A stretch of 64,000 nucleotides of DNA, from positions 1 through 64,000 of the forward strand of contig CADAXK010000002.1 in assembly GCA_902791865.1 (NCBI GenBank), given 5' to 3'. Each line of letters starts with the position of its first letter. Within the stretch, counting starts at the first letter, position 1. The translations under genes were made by a program, and so were the position numbers. The DNA is from an uncultured Bacteroidia bacterium (lineage in GTDB: Bacteria > Bacteroidota > Bacteroidia > Bacteroidales > ML635J-15). Below, piece after piece: positions 52,731-60,492 of this stretch. The notes beneath the pieces are model-generated. The model was not told where the DNA came from. It saw nothing but the letters and a program-made list of their open reading frames with translations, and did not search any database.

Positions 52731-53486
52731 TTGAACCGAACAAAGATATATTTCGTTTCCGATGCGCATTTTGGCGTTGACAGCCAGTTTACTACCAAAC
52801 AAAGAGAAAAATTTTTCGTAGAGTGGCTGGATGCTATAAAAGTCAATGCCTCAGAGCTTTATCTTCTTGGTGATATATTCGATTTTTGGTTCGAGTACAG
52901 CTATGTTGTACCGCGAGGATTCGTTATTGTGCTTGCCAAGTTGCGTGAACTTTCGGATGCTGGCGTAAAAATCAAGTATTTCACAGGCAATCACGACATG
53001 TGGGTTTTCGACTATCTGCCCGAGGTGATTGGCGCAGAATTGCATACTGTTCCAGAGCTGCGCGAAATTGATGGAAAAAAATTCTACATCGCTCATGGTG
53101 ACGGACTTGGAAAGTACGATCGCAAGTACAATTTGATGAAAGGAATGTTTCATAATCGTTTCTTCCAGTTTATGTTCAAGTGGATACATCCAGATTGGGG
53201 ATGCCGTTTTGCATTGTGGTGTTCGCACCGCAGTCGCCTGAAGCACGATTTGCCCGAAACACCTGATTATGAAAAGGAATTCCTTGTTATGTATTCGCGC
53301 GAGGTGTTGAAAAAAGAACATTTTGATTATTTCGTATTCGGACATCGTCACATCCCTTATCAGTATGCGCTTGATGATAGTTCCTTGTTTACAAACATCG
53401 GCGACTGGCTTTTCAATTTTTCGTATGCTGTGTATGATGGTGAAAATATCTCATTGCAGAAACATCAGGTGCGGAATGAAGAATAG
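52731..53486 (+). CDS. lpxH: UDP-2,3-diacylglucosamine diphosphatase (LpxH-type)
   Basis: 251 residues from a TTG start. Calcineurin-like metallophosphoesterase motifs in order: VSDAHFGVDS, YLLGDIFDFWFEY, TGNHDMWVFDYL, AHGDGLGKYDRKYN and FGHRHIPYQ. LpxH cleaves UDP-2,3-diacylglucosamine to lipid X in lipid A synthesis at the inner membrane. It is followed after a 95-bp gap by the PorT-like gene, which has its own promoter. KdsD in the window belongs to the same outer-leaflet assembly. Confidence 0.9.
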   Translation: MNRTKIYFVSDAHFGVDSQFTTKQREKFFVEWLDAIKVNASELYLLGDIFDFWFEYSYVVPRGFVIVLAKLRELSDAGVKIKYFTGNHDMWVFDYLPEVIGAELHTVPELREIDGKKFYIAHGDGLGKYDRKYNLMKGMFHNRFFQFMFKWIHPDWGCRFALWCSHRSRLKHDLPETPDYEKEFLVMYSREVLKKEHFDYFVFGHRHIPYQYALDDSSLFTNIGDWLFNFSYAVYDGENISLQKHQVRNEE

Positions 53487-53561
53487 CATGCTATAGTTGT
53501 CTGTTGAATTTGCTGTTGATGTTTTTATTTTTTGCGTGCAATATTTTTAAACCATTAGAGT

Positions 53562-53569
53562 TATATTTG
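53562..53569 (+). promoter_or_regulatory. porT: -7 box of the porT-like gene
   Basis: TATATTTG, only 12 nt before the TTG start at 53582, implying a leader of a few nucleotides. Confidence 0.5.
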
Positions 53570-53581
53570 CAAAAAAATATT

Positions 53582-54322
53582 TTGAAAAAGTATCTTCTGT
53601 CCATATTATTGTTGATGGTTGTTTCTTTTTCCTTCGCACAGAAGGAAAGACCAATGAACTTGCCCAAATTGGACGAACAGACATTGCATTTTGGCTATTC
53701 GTTGGGGCTTAACACTATGGACTTTATGATTCGTCCGTCTGACAGATTCCTAACACAAGCAATTGATACTATTTATGGCGTTGAGGTCGGTCGTTTTGTG
53801 GGCTTCAACATAAATATCATATCAAATTTTAGGATAGCTAAGTATCTGGATTTTAGGTTTACACCTGGATTGGTGTTCGGACAGCGCAATTTGCACTACA
53901 AATGCTTGAAGAAGGGTGATATTTGGCGCCATACAATGATGATTGAATCAACCTTTATCGATTTGCCAATCCAGTTCAAATACAAGGCAGCCCGTATCAG
54001 CAATTGGCGACCATTTTTGACTGCAGGAGCCTCAGCGCGAATCGATATGGCTTCACAGAAAAAGATAAAGCCCGAGGAGTATCCGAAGATTCGTTTGCGT
54101 AGGTTCGATGTTTATTATGAGATTGGTGGTGGTGTGGATTTCTTCCTCGAATACTTTATGTTCGGTATCGAATTGAAGGCTTCGTGGGGCATTTTGAACG
54201 ATGTTGTATATGATGGCTCTCAATATGCCGACTATTTTAAGCGACTAAATTCCAGGATGTTGATTATCTGCTTCAATTTCGAAGGCGGAAAATTGGATTT
54301 TATAAGGAAACATAGAAAATAA
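53582..54322 (+). CDS. porT: PorT-like outer membrane protein (type IX secretion)
   Basis: 246 residues starting at a TTG that gives a clean signal peptide (KKYLLSILLLMVVSFSFAQ). The longer reading adds a second hydrophobic segment upstream of the promoter and is rejected. The mature part is a beta-barrel with features I associate with PorT/SprT: LHFGYSLGLNTMDFMI, LDFRFTPGLVFGQRNLHYK, MIESTFIDLPIQFKYKA and the terminal ICFNFEGG. PorT is required for type IX secretion in Bacteroidota. It overlaps the following FAD oxidoreductase gene by 1 nt. Confidence 0.84.
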   Translation: MKKYLLSILLLMVVSFSFAQKERPMNLPKLDEQTLHFGYSLGLNTMDFMIRPSDRFLTQAIDTIYGVEVGRFVGFNINIISNFRIAKYLDFRFTPGLVFGQRNLHYKCLKKGDIWRHTMMIESTFIDLPIQFKYKAARISNWRPFLTAGASARIDMASQKKIKPEEYPKIRLRRFDVYYEIGGGVDFFLEYFMFGIELKASWGILNDVVYDGSQYADYFKRLNSRMLIICFNFEGGKLDFIRKHRK

Positions 54323-55863
54323 TGCTTCAGGAAGCCGATTTTATTTTTTATCCGGAACAACTTTACAATAGGACTTTTGTGCTGAAGTCCATATCGCAAC
54401 AGTTAGGTTGTCGAGAATCTGATATTTCTGCGTATCGTATTGTACGCAAGTCGATTGATGCGAGAAAAGGGGTTAAGTTCAATGTCCGTTTGCAGGTTGC
54501 AATGAAGGGCGATGTTTTCCCGGATTTGCGTGGAAACTTTGAATTTCATGATGTTTCAAAATCACCTTTCGTCACTATAATTGGTGCAGGTCCTGCTGGA
54601 TATTTTGCCGCCTTGCAGTGCATTATGTCTGGACTGAAACCTGTTGTGTTTGAGAGAGGCAAGTCGGTTGATGAACGTAAATTTGATATTGCGGCGCTAA
54701 ATTCGCAGCACATTTTGAATCCAGAATCCAACTATGCCTTTGGCGAGGGCGGTGCTGGCACTTATTCCGATGGCAAGTTGTACACTCGAAGCAAAAAACG
54801 TGGCAATGTGACCGAAGTTTTGCAACTTTTGCACTATTTTGGTGCCGACGAGGATATTCTTGTCGAGGCTCATCCGCATATCGGAACCGATAGGCTTCAT
54901 GCTATAATGCGCAACATCAGAAACAAAATACTTGATTGTGGCGGTGAAATACATTTTTCTTCTAAACTGACTGGTATTAAGGTTGTTGTAAACAAAGTGA
55001 CTTCTGTTGTCATTAATGGTACTGATGAATATCCATGTGAAAATTTAATTCTTGCAACTGGTCATTCTGCTCGCGACATTTACTATATGCTTAATTCCAA
55101 TGGCATCCAGCTTCGCGAAAAAGGCTTTGCGATGGGTGTGCGCGTTGAGCATCCGCAGGCGTTGATTGATTCGATACAATATAAATGCAAGGAGCGAGGG
55201 AAATATCTTCCTGCTGCATCGTATGCGCTTGTAAAACAAGTGGATGGACGAGGCGTGTATTCGTTTTGCATGTGTCCCGGAGGAAAGATTGTAAGCGCAT
55301 TGACTGAAGATAAAACCATAGTTGTAAACGGAATGTCAAATTCTAAGCGTAATTCGCCGTATGCCAATTCGGGCATAGTGGTTGAGCTGCGTCCAGAGGA
55401 TTATGCTTCGTATTCCGAAAATAAAATCTTTTCTGGCTTGGATTTTCAAAAATCGCTTGAAACATTGGCATTTAGGAATGGTGGCGGTGATGTAGTTGCA
55501 CCTGCACAAAGGCTTGCCGACTTTGTGTCGGGAAAAATATCGGCAGGACTGCCAAAAGTTTCGTATGAACCAGGTGTGGTTAGCAGTCCTATGCACTTTT
55601 GGATGCCTGAATTTTTGTCAAGGCGTTTGCGCGAAGGTTTCCGCCAGTTCGACAGGCAGATGCATGGATTTTTGACAAATGAAGCCGTAGTGGTAGGAGT
55701 GGAGTCGCGTACGAGTAGCCCATTGCAGGTTGTCCGCGATGCAGAATCTATGCGTAGTGTCTCTATTTCAAATCTTTATCCTTGTGGCGAAGGCGCAGGC
55801 TATGCCGGAGGAATTGTATCATCCGCAGTTGATGGGATGGAAGCGGTGAAGAGGATTGTGTAG
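54322..55863 (+). CDS. FAD-dependent oxidoreductase (COG2509 type)
   Basis: 513 residues. The dinucleotide-binding motif is internal (VTIIGAGPAGYFAALQCIMSG, about 90-110), after an N-terminal ~85-residue domain typical of this group. Further marks: LNPESNYAFGEGGAGTYSDGKLYTR, IGTDRLHAIMRNIR, LILATGHSARDIYYML and the C-terminal YPCGEGAGYAGGIVSSAVDGM. These proteins are widespread in anaerobes, with no assigned substrate. Its start overlaps the porT-like stop by 1 nt, so they share a transcript. Confidence 0.9.
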   Translation: MLQEADFIFYPEQLYNRTFVLKSISQQLGCRESDISAYRIVRKSIDARKGVKFNVRLQVAMKGDVFPDLRGNFEFHDVSKSPFVTIIGAGPAGYFAALQCIMSGLKPVVFERGKSVDERKFDIAALNSQHILNPESNYAFGEGGAGTYSDGKLYTRSKKRGNVTEVLQLLHYFGADEDILVEAHPHIGTDRLHAIMRNIRNKILDCGGEIHFSSKLTGIKVVVNKVTSVVINGTDEYPCENLILATGHSARDIYYMLNSNGIQLREKGFAMGVRVEHPQALIDSIQYKCKERGKYLPAASYALVKQVDGRGVYSFCMCPGGKIVSALTEDKTIVVNGMSNSKRNSPYANSGIVVELRPEDYASYSENKIFSGLDFQKSLETLAFRNGGGDVVAPAQRLADFVSGKISAGLPKVSYEPGVVSSPMHFWMPEFLSRRLREGFRQFDRQMHGFLTNEAVVVGVESRTSSPLQVVRDAESMRSVSISNLYPCGEGAGYAGGIVSSAVDGMEAVKRIV

Positions 55864-55996
55864 GAGGCTAACAGTCTCACTGTCTCAAAGGCTTGCAGTC
55901 TAACCGTCTTGAAGTCTGTTCGACAGGTCTTCTGGACTTCCGTCTGACAGGTCTTCATTTGGATAGGTCTTCTGGTCTTCAATCCGCCTGGTCTTC
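55864..55996. repeat. Degenerate GTCTTC-rich repeat
   Basis: The gap between two convergent genes is built from variants of CAGGTCTTCTGG and CAGTCTNAC. GGTCTTC occurs five times in 55921-55995 with spacings of about 8-28 nt. AGTCTCACTGTCTC and CAGTCTAACCGTCTTGAAG precede them. No hairpin terminator and no protein-coding potential were seen. Confidence 0.65.
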
Positions 55997-56803
55997 CTAT
56001 TTCATATAGAAGTTTCTTTGCCTTAGGGCTTCGAAAACCATTGCGGAAACGGATGTTGAAACATTCAGCGAATCAATGTATCCTAGCATTGGAATCTTTA
56101 TGCGATGGTCGGCATTCTGTATCCATTTTTCTGTAAGTCCTGTGGCTTCGGTGCCAAAGACAAGGGCGGTCTTTCCTCGATAATCGTACTTGTGGTAGAA
56201 TTCTGAGGCACGGAGTTCGGCGGCGTAGCTTGTGATGCCGTTTTCTCGCAACCATTTTATGGTGCTGTCGAAGTCGGTGCTTACTACATTGTTGCTGAAT
56301 ACGCAGCCGAGGCTCGACCTTACCGAGTTGGGATTGTATATGTCGGTATGCGGGTCGCAGATTATGATGCCATCTACTTTTGCAGCGTCGCCAATTCGAC
56401 ATATTGCACCGAGGTTGCCTGGTTTTTCAACGGCTTCGAGGATAATGAACAGAGAGTTGTCTTTTACGGGAAGGTCTGAAAGTTTCTTTTCGGCAATTTC
56501 ACCTATTATATATAGTCCGCCGGTGGTTTCGCGGTACGAAATCTTTGAAAAAACTTCTTCGCTGACATCGTAAACATCTGCGGTGTTGAATTGCTTGCCT
56601 ACAAGGAGTTTTACATCTGTTTCGCTGATAATTTCGGGGCAAAAAAGTATTTTTTGGAATTTTATGTTTGCACTAACGGCAAGTTCGGTTTCCTTTTTGC
56701 CTTCAATCAGCACAACATTGTCGGCTTTGCGTTCCTTTGATTTCGACTGATATGCTATTATTTTCTTTATCAGTGGGTTCTTTATGCTGGTTATTGTTGT
56801 CAT
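55997..56803 (-). CDS. TrmH/SpoU family RNA 2'-O-methyltransferase
   Basis: 268 residues from MTTITSIKNPLIKKI (56803); the longer reading is unsupported. An N-terminal substrate-binding domain (VVLIEGKKETELAV) precedes the SPOUT knot: LFIILEAVEKPGNLGAICRIGDAA (motif 1), ALVFGTEATGLTEKWI (motif 2) and IPMLGYIDSLNVSTSVSAMVFE (motif 3). These enzymes methylate ribose in rRNA or tRNA; the target is not fixed by sequence. It converges with the FAD oxidoreductase gene. Confidence 0.92.
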   Translation of the reverse strand: MTTITSIKNPLIKKIIAYQSKSKERKADNVVLIEGKKETELAVSANIKFQKILFCPEIISETDVKLLVGKQFNTADVYDVSEEVFSKISYRETTGGLYIIGEIAEKKLSDLPVKDNSLFIILEAVEKPGNLGAICRIGDAAKVDGIIICDPHTDIYNPNSVRSSLGCVFSNNVVSTDFDSTIKWLRENGITSYAAELRASEFYHKYDYRGKTALVFGTEATGLTEKWIQNADHRIKIPMLGYIDSLNVSTSVSAMVFEALRQRNFYMK

Positions 56804-56990
56804 TGTGAAAAAAATTAATCTAAAAAGTTTCGGTGAATTAAGAAAGGTTAGTGCTACTCTTAACCTACGCATTGGACGGTTATCTTTAGTCGCCGAAGAA
56901 TGGGAGCGAAACTTGACACAAAGTTAGAAAATTTAATTGACAATGAAATAAAAAAGATGTGATGTTGCTATATAACCCACAAAAACGAAT

Positions 56991-56998
56991 TATTTTTG
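56991..56998 (+). promoter_or_regulatory. -7 box of the class I methyltransferase gene
   Basis: TATTTTTG, 14 nt before the ATG at 57013. It lies inside an upstream extension of the reading frame, which is therefore excluded. The rest of 56804-56990 holds no recognisable gene. Confidence 0.55.
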
Positions 56999-57012
56999 CA
57001 AAAAACATTTTT

Positions 57013-57909
57013 ATGACACACACATCGGAATATCAGTTGGTTGATGCAGGACTTTGGCGCGACTATGAACTAATAGATAGCGGTGATTTTGAGAAACTTG
57101 AACGCTTTGGAAAATATATCATCCGTCGTCCTGAACCGCAGGCTGTATGGAAAAAGTCCCTTGATGCCGCCGAGTGGAACCATGCCGATGCTTTTTTCTT
57201 GATTGATGTTCAGAACGCCAACGGGGAAAAAGGTCGTTGGACACGAAAGCGCAGTATGCCCGATGAGTGGACTATCGGCTATGAACATAATGATATGAAA
57301 ATTTCCTTTGTGCTTAAATTCAACACATTCAAGCATATAGGCGTTTTTCCCGAACAGGCCGATAATTGGAATTTCATTTATGATAATGTGAAGCGTATTG
57401 CATCGCCAGATTGCAATGTGCTCAATTTGTTTGCTTATACTGGAGGAGCGAGCTTGGCTGCAAGGGCTGCTGGAGCTAAGGTCTATCATGTCGATTCAGT
57501 CAGACAGGTGGTGAATTGGGCATCGGAAAACCAGTCGGCAAGTGGACTGTCTGATATTCATTGGGTTGTGGAAGATGCCATGAAATTTGTGAAGCGGGAA
57601 ATCCGTCGTGGAAACAAGTACAACGGTATTATAATGGATCCGCCAGCCTTTGGTCGTGGACCAGCGGGCGAAAAGTGGATTATCGAGGATTCGATTGACG
57701 AACTTGTTGCTTTGTCGGCGCAATTGTTGAAAGACAAGGATTCGTTTTTTATCCTCAACATGTATTCGATGGGATTGTCGGCTTTGGTTTCGGAGAATGT
57801 GGTCAAGTCTCACTTCACTGATGTGTCTACTCAATCTGGCGAAATGTTCTTTGCCGACAAGGCAGGACGGAGGCTTCCTTTAGGTACATTCGTACGTTTT
57901 GCAAAGTGA
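57013..57909 (+). CDS. Class I SAM-dependent methyltransferase (RlmI/YccW-like)
   Basis: 298 residues from MTHTSEYQL. It has the Rossmann fold with VLNLFAYTGGASLAARAAGA (SAM motif I, about 136-155), VYHVDSVRQVVNWA and the catalytic NGIIMDPPAFGRGP (about 211-224). The N-terminal PUA-like part is short. Relatives such as RlmI and RlmL methylate 23S rRNA cytosines or guanines; the exact target is unknown. It has its own promoter. Confidence 0.92.
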   Translation: MTHTSEYQLVDAGLWRDYELIDSGDFEKLERFGKYIIRRPEPQAVWKKSLDAAEWNHADAFFLIDVQNANGEKGRWTRKRSMPDEWTIGYEHNDMKISFVLKFNTFKHIGVFPEQADNWNFIYDNVKRIASPDCNVLNLFAYTGGASLAARAAGAKVYHVDSVRQVVNWASENQSASGLSDIHWVVEDAMKFVKREIRRGNKYNGIIMDPPAFGRGPAGEKWIIEDSIDELVALSAQLLKDKDSFFILNMYSMGLSALVSENVVKSHFTDVSTQSGEMFFADKAGRRLPLGTFVRFAK

Positions 57910-58016
57910 ATATTTGTTAATAAATAGACGCAAAATCTTTTTCCTGTTACATTTATATGTTTGTTGTCTGTTGATAAAAAATACTACATGTCAATTACTT
58001 TGTGGCATGTAAGTTG

Positions 58017-58024
58017 TACTTTTG
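58017..58024 (+). promoter_or_regulatory. -7 box of the FISUMP protein gene
   Basis: TACTTTTG matches TAnnTTTG, 33 nt before the ATG at 58058. Nothing else is recognised in 57910-58057. Confidence 0.45.
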
Positions 58025-58057
58025 CCATTCAACATAAAGACTTTATGACGAATGATT

Positions 58058-58780
58058 ATGAAACGGAACATAACCTATGCAGTTTTCCTTTTGCTAATGT
58101 TTATGCCTATTCTGCATGTGTCTGCGCAGAAAACATATACTGACTTGCGTGACAAGTCGACGTACAAGGTTGTAGAATTTGGCAATAAGTTGTGGATGGC
58201 TGAAAACTTACGTTATTTACCATCGGTAAATCCTTCTGGAAATTTGGAGCCAGAAGATTTTTATACGGAGAAATACTATGTGTATGGATATGATGGAAAT
58301 AGCGTAGAGGAAGCCAAGGCAACTCAAGAATATAAAACTTATGGTGTCCTATATAACATGACGGCAGCCAAGAAAGCGTGTCCCGAAGGATGGCATCTTG
58401 CTAAGGATTCCGATTGGAAAAATTTAGAGAAGATTCTTGGTATATCGGGAAATCAATTAAAAGAAATAGGTAATAGGGGCGATGACCAGGGTTCTCGTAT
58501 GGCCGGTGATACATCTCTATGGATTGTAAAAGGAGATGAGAAAATAAAGAGTGATGTGTTTGGTTCATCAGGATTCATGGCCTTGCCTGGAGGTTTCTTG
58601 GGGTCAAATGGAAAATTCATCAGTAAGGGCGCCAAGGCTAGTTTCTGGACAAGTACTGAATATTGTGAAGGCTATTCGTATTTTCGTAGCATAGGAGCCA
58701 ATAGTAAATCTATTTATCGAAACAAGGATGACGATAGAACGGCAATGTCGGTTCGTTGTGTGAGTGATTACTATTGGTAA
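58058..58780 (+). CDS. Exported FISUMP-domain protein
   Basis: 240 residues. Signal peptide (NITYAVFLLLMFMPILHVSAQ). The mature part is one Fibrobacter succinogenes major paralogous (FISUMP) domain: DLRDKSTYKVVEFGNKLWMAENL, GVLYNMTAAKKACPEGWHLA, DSDWKNLEKILG, GFMALPGGFLG, ASFWTSTEYCEGYSYFRS and TAMSVRCVSD. The domain has a C-type-lectin-like look and is frequent on the surface of rumen and gut Bacteroidota and Fibrobacter. Its ligand is unknown. It ends at a bidirectional terminator shared with tRNA-His. Confidence 0.87.
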   Translation: MKRNITYAVFLLLMFMPILHVSAQKTYTDLRDKSTYKVVEFGNKLWMAENLRYLPSVNPSGNLEPEDFYTEKYYVYGYDGNSVEEAKATQEYKTYGVLYNMTAAKKACPEGWHLAKDSDWKNLEKILGISGNQLKEIGNRGDDQGSRMAGDTSLWIVKGDEKIKSDVFGSSGFMALPGGFLGSNGKFISKGAKASFWTSTEYCEGYSYFRSIGANSKSIYRNKDDDRTAMSVRCVSDYYW

Positions 58781-58812
58781 ACCGATTTTAGAAGTAGAAT
58801 ATGGTATGAAAC

Positions 58813-58842
58813 AAAAAAGGCGAACATTTGTTCGCCTTTTTT
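58813..58842. terminator. Bidirectional terminator FISUMP gene / tRNA-His
   Basis: AAAAAAGGCGAAC / GTTCGCCTTTTTT stem with a 4-nt loop, one nt from the tRNA 3' end. U tracts occur on both strands. Confidence 0.9.
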
Positions 58843-58843
58843 G

Positions 58844-58921
58844 TGGGGTGGAAGAAGGGATTCGAACCCTCGACCCTCGGAACCACAATCCGGTACTCTA
58901 ACCAGCTGAGCTACATCCACC
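58844..58921 (-). tRNA. tRNA-His (anticodon GTG)
   Basis: Cloverleaf on the minus strand: extra G-1 opposite C73 (the histidine identity pair), acceptor GTGGATG/CTTCCAC with a T6-T67 mismatch, D-arm GCTC/GAGT, anticodon loop TTGTGGT with anticodon GTG, and T-loop TTCGAAT. The anticodon stem has a C27-A43 mismatch at its outer end. The 3' CCA is encoded, unlike in tRNA-Pro in this window. Confidence 0.93.
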
Positions 58922-59025
58922 ATTTTGAGACTGCAAAGATACGCTTTTTTTTGATTGGAAAATATTTTTATTCGTTTTTTTCAAAAATATTTTGTCCGTG
59001 TCGTAAGCGTTTGATATTTAGCAGT

Positions 59026-59772
59026 CTATTTCTTTGTTGTTGCTTTCTTTGTTGTTTTTGTAGCCTTTTTTTCAGTAGTCTTTTTTTCTGTACTTGCAGA
59101 TTTCTTGCTTTCCTTGGCTTTTTTCGTTTCGGTAGTCTTTGTTTTCGTCTCCTTTTTCTCCTCTATCTCTTTTACTGTTTCCTTTTTCTCTTTTGAAGCT
59201 TTTTCTTTTGATTTTGATGTAGTATTTTTTGTTGTTTTCTTGGCTGTGACTTTGGGCTCTGATTTTTCCTGAGTCTTTTGCTTCTTAGTCTTGACTTCTA
59301 TTTCGTCAAAATCGTCATCATCATCGTCAAGGTCATCGTCATCAAAATCATCGTCATCATAGTTGTCATCATCTTCGTCCTCATCATCGTCATCTTCACC
59401 ATCATCTTCTATACCAGGGCCGAAAGTTTTCTCTTCACCGTACTTTTCGTCAAAATCGTCATCGTCGGATGTTTCTTCCTCAAGTCCTTCTATCTTTTCG
59501 GTGCTGAGTTCGCTTTCCTTGATATCTTCATCATCCTCGTCATCGTCAATGTCGGAGTAAACTATTTTTATTTCATCGTTGTTTATTCTTACGAGGTATA
59601 TCTTGTCCTCGGTTTCGAAAGGCAATGCACTAACAAGAGCTCCGTCCTTGTTTGGATATTGTACGAGCTTGTCAGCGTATCCGTGAGGATATGCGGCCTT
59701 TATAAGATCTTTAACTTCTTTGTCAAGTTTGTCGTAGTCCTTGATAACCCTCGGTTTGTTTGTCGTAGCCAT
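59026..59772 (-). CDS. Bipolar acidic/Lys-rich protein with conserved N-terminal domain
   Basis: 248 residues in three parts. Residues 1-72 are a compact domain (RVIKDYDKLDKEVKDLIKAA, YPHGYADKLVQYPNKDGALV, SALPFETEDKIYLVRI) that I recognise as widespread in Bacteroidota but unnamed. Residues 73-158 are almost only Asp and Glu. Residues 159-248 are Lys/Thr/Ala/Ser-rich in the manner of a histone H1 tail (KKTTEKKATKTTKKATTKK). The basic tail could bind nucleic acid and the acidic belt could mask or chaperone basic partners; both are inference. Confidence 0.82.
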   Translation of the reverse strand: MATTNKPRVIKDYDKLDKEVKDLIKAAYPHGYADKLVQYPNKDGALVSALPFETEDKIYLVRINNDEIKIVYSDIDDDEDDEDIKESELSTEKIEGLEEETSDDDDFDEKYGEEKTFGPGIEDDGEDDDDEDEDDDNYDDDDFDDDDLDDDDDDFDEIEVKTKKQKTQEKSEPKVTAKKTTKNTTSKSKEKASKEKKETVKEIEEKKETKTKTTETKKAKESKKSASTEKKTTEKKATKTTKKATTKK

Positions 59773-60014
59773 TGTTTTTCAGTTAAGTTTTCTGTATATC
59801 TTTTCAGCGGTAAAAGTGAAAAAAAAAATTCAACTACAATAAAAAAAATAAAAATTTTTATTTGACTGATAATGTGTTGACTTTTAGGTAATTATGCAAA
59901 ATATATGGTACGTGCTAATAGTGTGTTCTGTTGTTTTTTTAGTTTGTTTATTCTTTTGTACGGCAAAAAAAGGAGAAATCATATTAATTTTACCACTTGA
60001 AAAATGTAAATTTT
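59773..60014. other. AT-rich gene-free stretch
   Basis: It holds A/T runs (59820-59860) and an AAAAAAAGGAGAAATC sequence (59965-59980). A 51-codon open frame from 59894 runs into the cupin gene but is not accepted as a gene. A TAATTTTA element at about 59985-59992 could serve the cupin gene. Confidence 0.4.
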
Positions 60015-60374
60015 ATGCAAATGGATTCGGTTCGCAAGGTCAAAAGTGAAGTATTGCTTCAGAGCTCTAAAAGTTGGAATAATCAGCAGATGTCTGCATA
60101 TCTGAAAGGCGTTCCACAATGCACAATTTTGAAGATAACAGTGCCTCCTCATACGCAATTGCCAAAGCATACTCATCCGATGATGAACGCTGGTGTCGTC
60201 GTGAAGGGCGAACTTCATGTTGTTGATTGCGAGGGCAATGAAATTACATTGCACGAAGGTGATCCTGTGCTCGAATGTGTTGACAAATTGCACTATGGCG
60301 AGAATCTGACGGACGAAGACACTGTATTGTATATGTTTTATGCAGGTGTAGTGGGGATGGATTTGAGTCGTTAG
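60015..60374 (+). CDS. Cupin-domain protein
   Basis: 119 residues from the ATG at 60015 (an ATG at 60021 and a TTG at 59997 are also in frame). A single cupin barrel: KITVPPHTQLPKHTHPMMNAGVV contains the first metal-binding His cluster (HTHP) and GELHVVDCEGNEI and HEGDPVLECVDKLHYG form the second motif. Small cupins of this type are isomerases, dioxygenases or ligand sensors, and the sequence does not decide. It stands alone between the bipolar protein and a lipoprotein gene. Confidence 0.85.
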   Translation: MQMDSVRKVKSEVLLQSSKSWNNQQMSAYLKGVPQCTILKITVPPHTQLPKHTHPMMNAGVVVKGELHVVDCEGNEITLHEGDPVLECVDKLHYGENLTDEDTVLYMFYAGVVGMDLSR

Positions 60375-60438
60375 CTTCGTTATTTAAAAATTTAAAAATT
60401 CAAAAATTCAATGATTTAATGATTTGTAGGGAAAAATA

Positions 60439-60469
60439 TTTGTTTAATTCCGTATAATCATTATCTTTG
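60439..60469 (+). promoter_or_regulatory. Promoter of the InlB-repeat lipoprotein gene
   Basis: TTTG (60439-60442), 19 nt, TATCTTTG (60462-60469): a complete consensus promoter 24 nt before the ATG. Upstream, 60385-60420 is a run of TTAAAAATTTAAAAATTCAA-type short repeats. Confidence 0.65.
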
Positions 60470-60492
60470 CAGAAATTTAATAGTTTAATAAT

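Noticed and set aside
56872..56959. Longer starts for the TrmH-family and class I methyltransferase genes
   Set aside because: The extensions lack homology-like features, and for the class I enzyme the promoter box lies inside the extension.
59278..59865. 195-codon plus-strand frame full of Val, Ile and Phe
   Set aside because: Complement of the Asp/Glu- and Lys-rich repeats of the bipolar protein; no start signal or family.
59894..60049. 51-codon frame with a hydrophobic N-terminus before the cupin gene
   Set aside because: Could be a tiny membrane protein, but it overlaps the cupin start in another frame, has no clear promoter, and its second half is the cupin leader; support is too weak.
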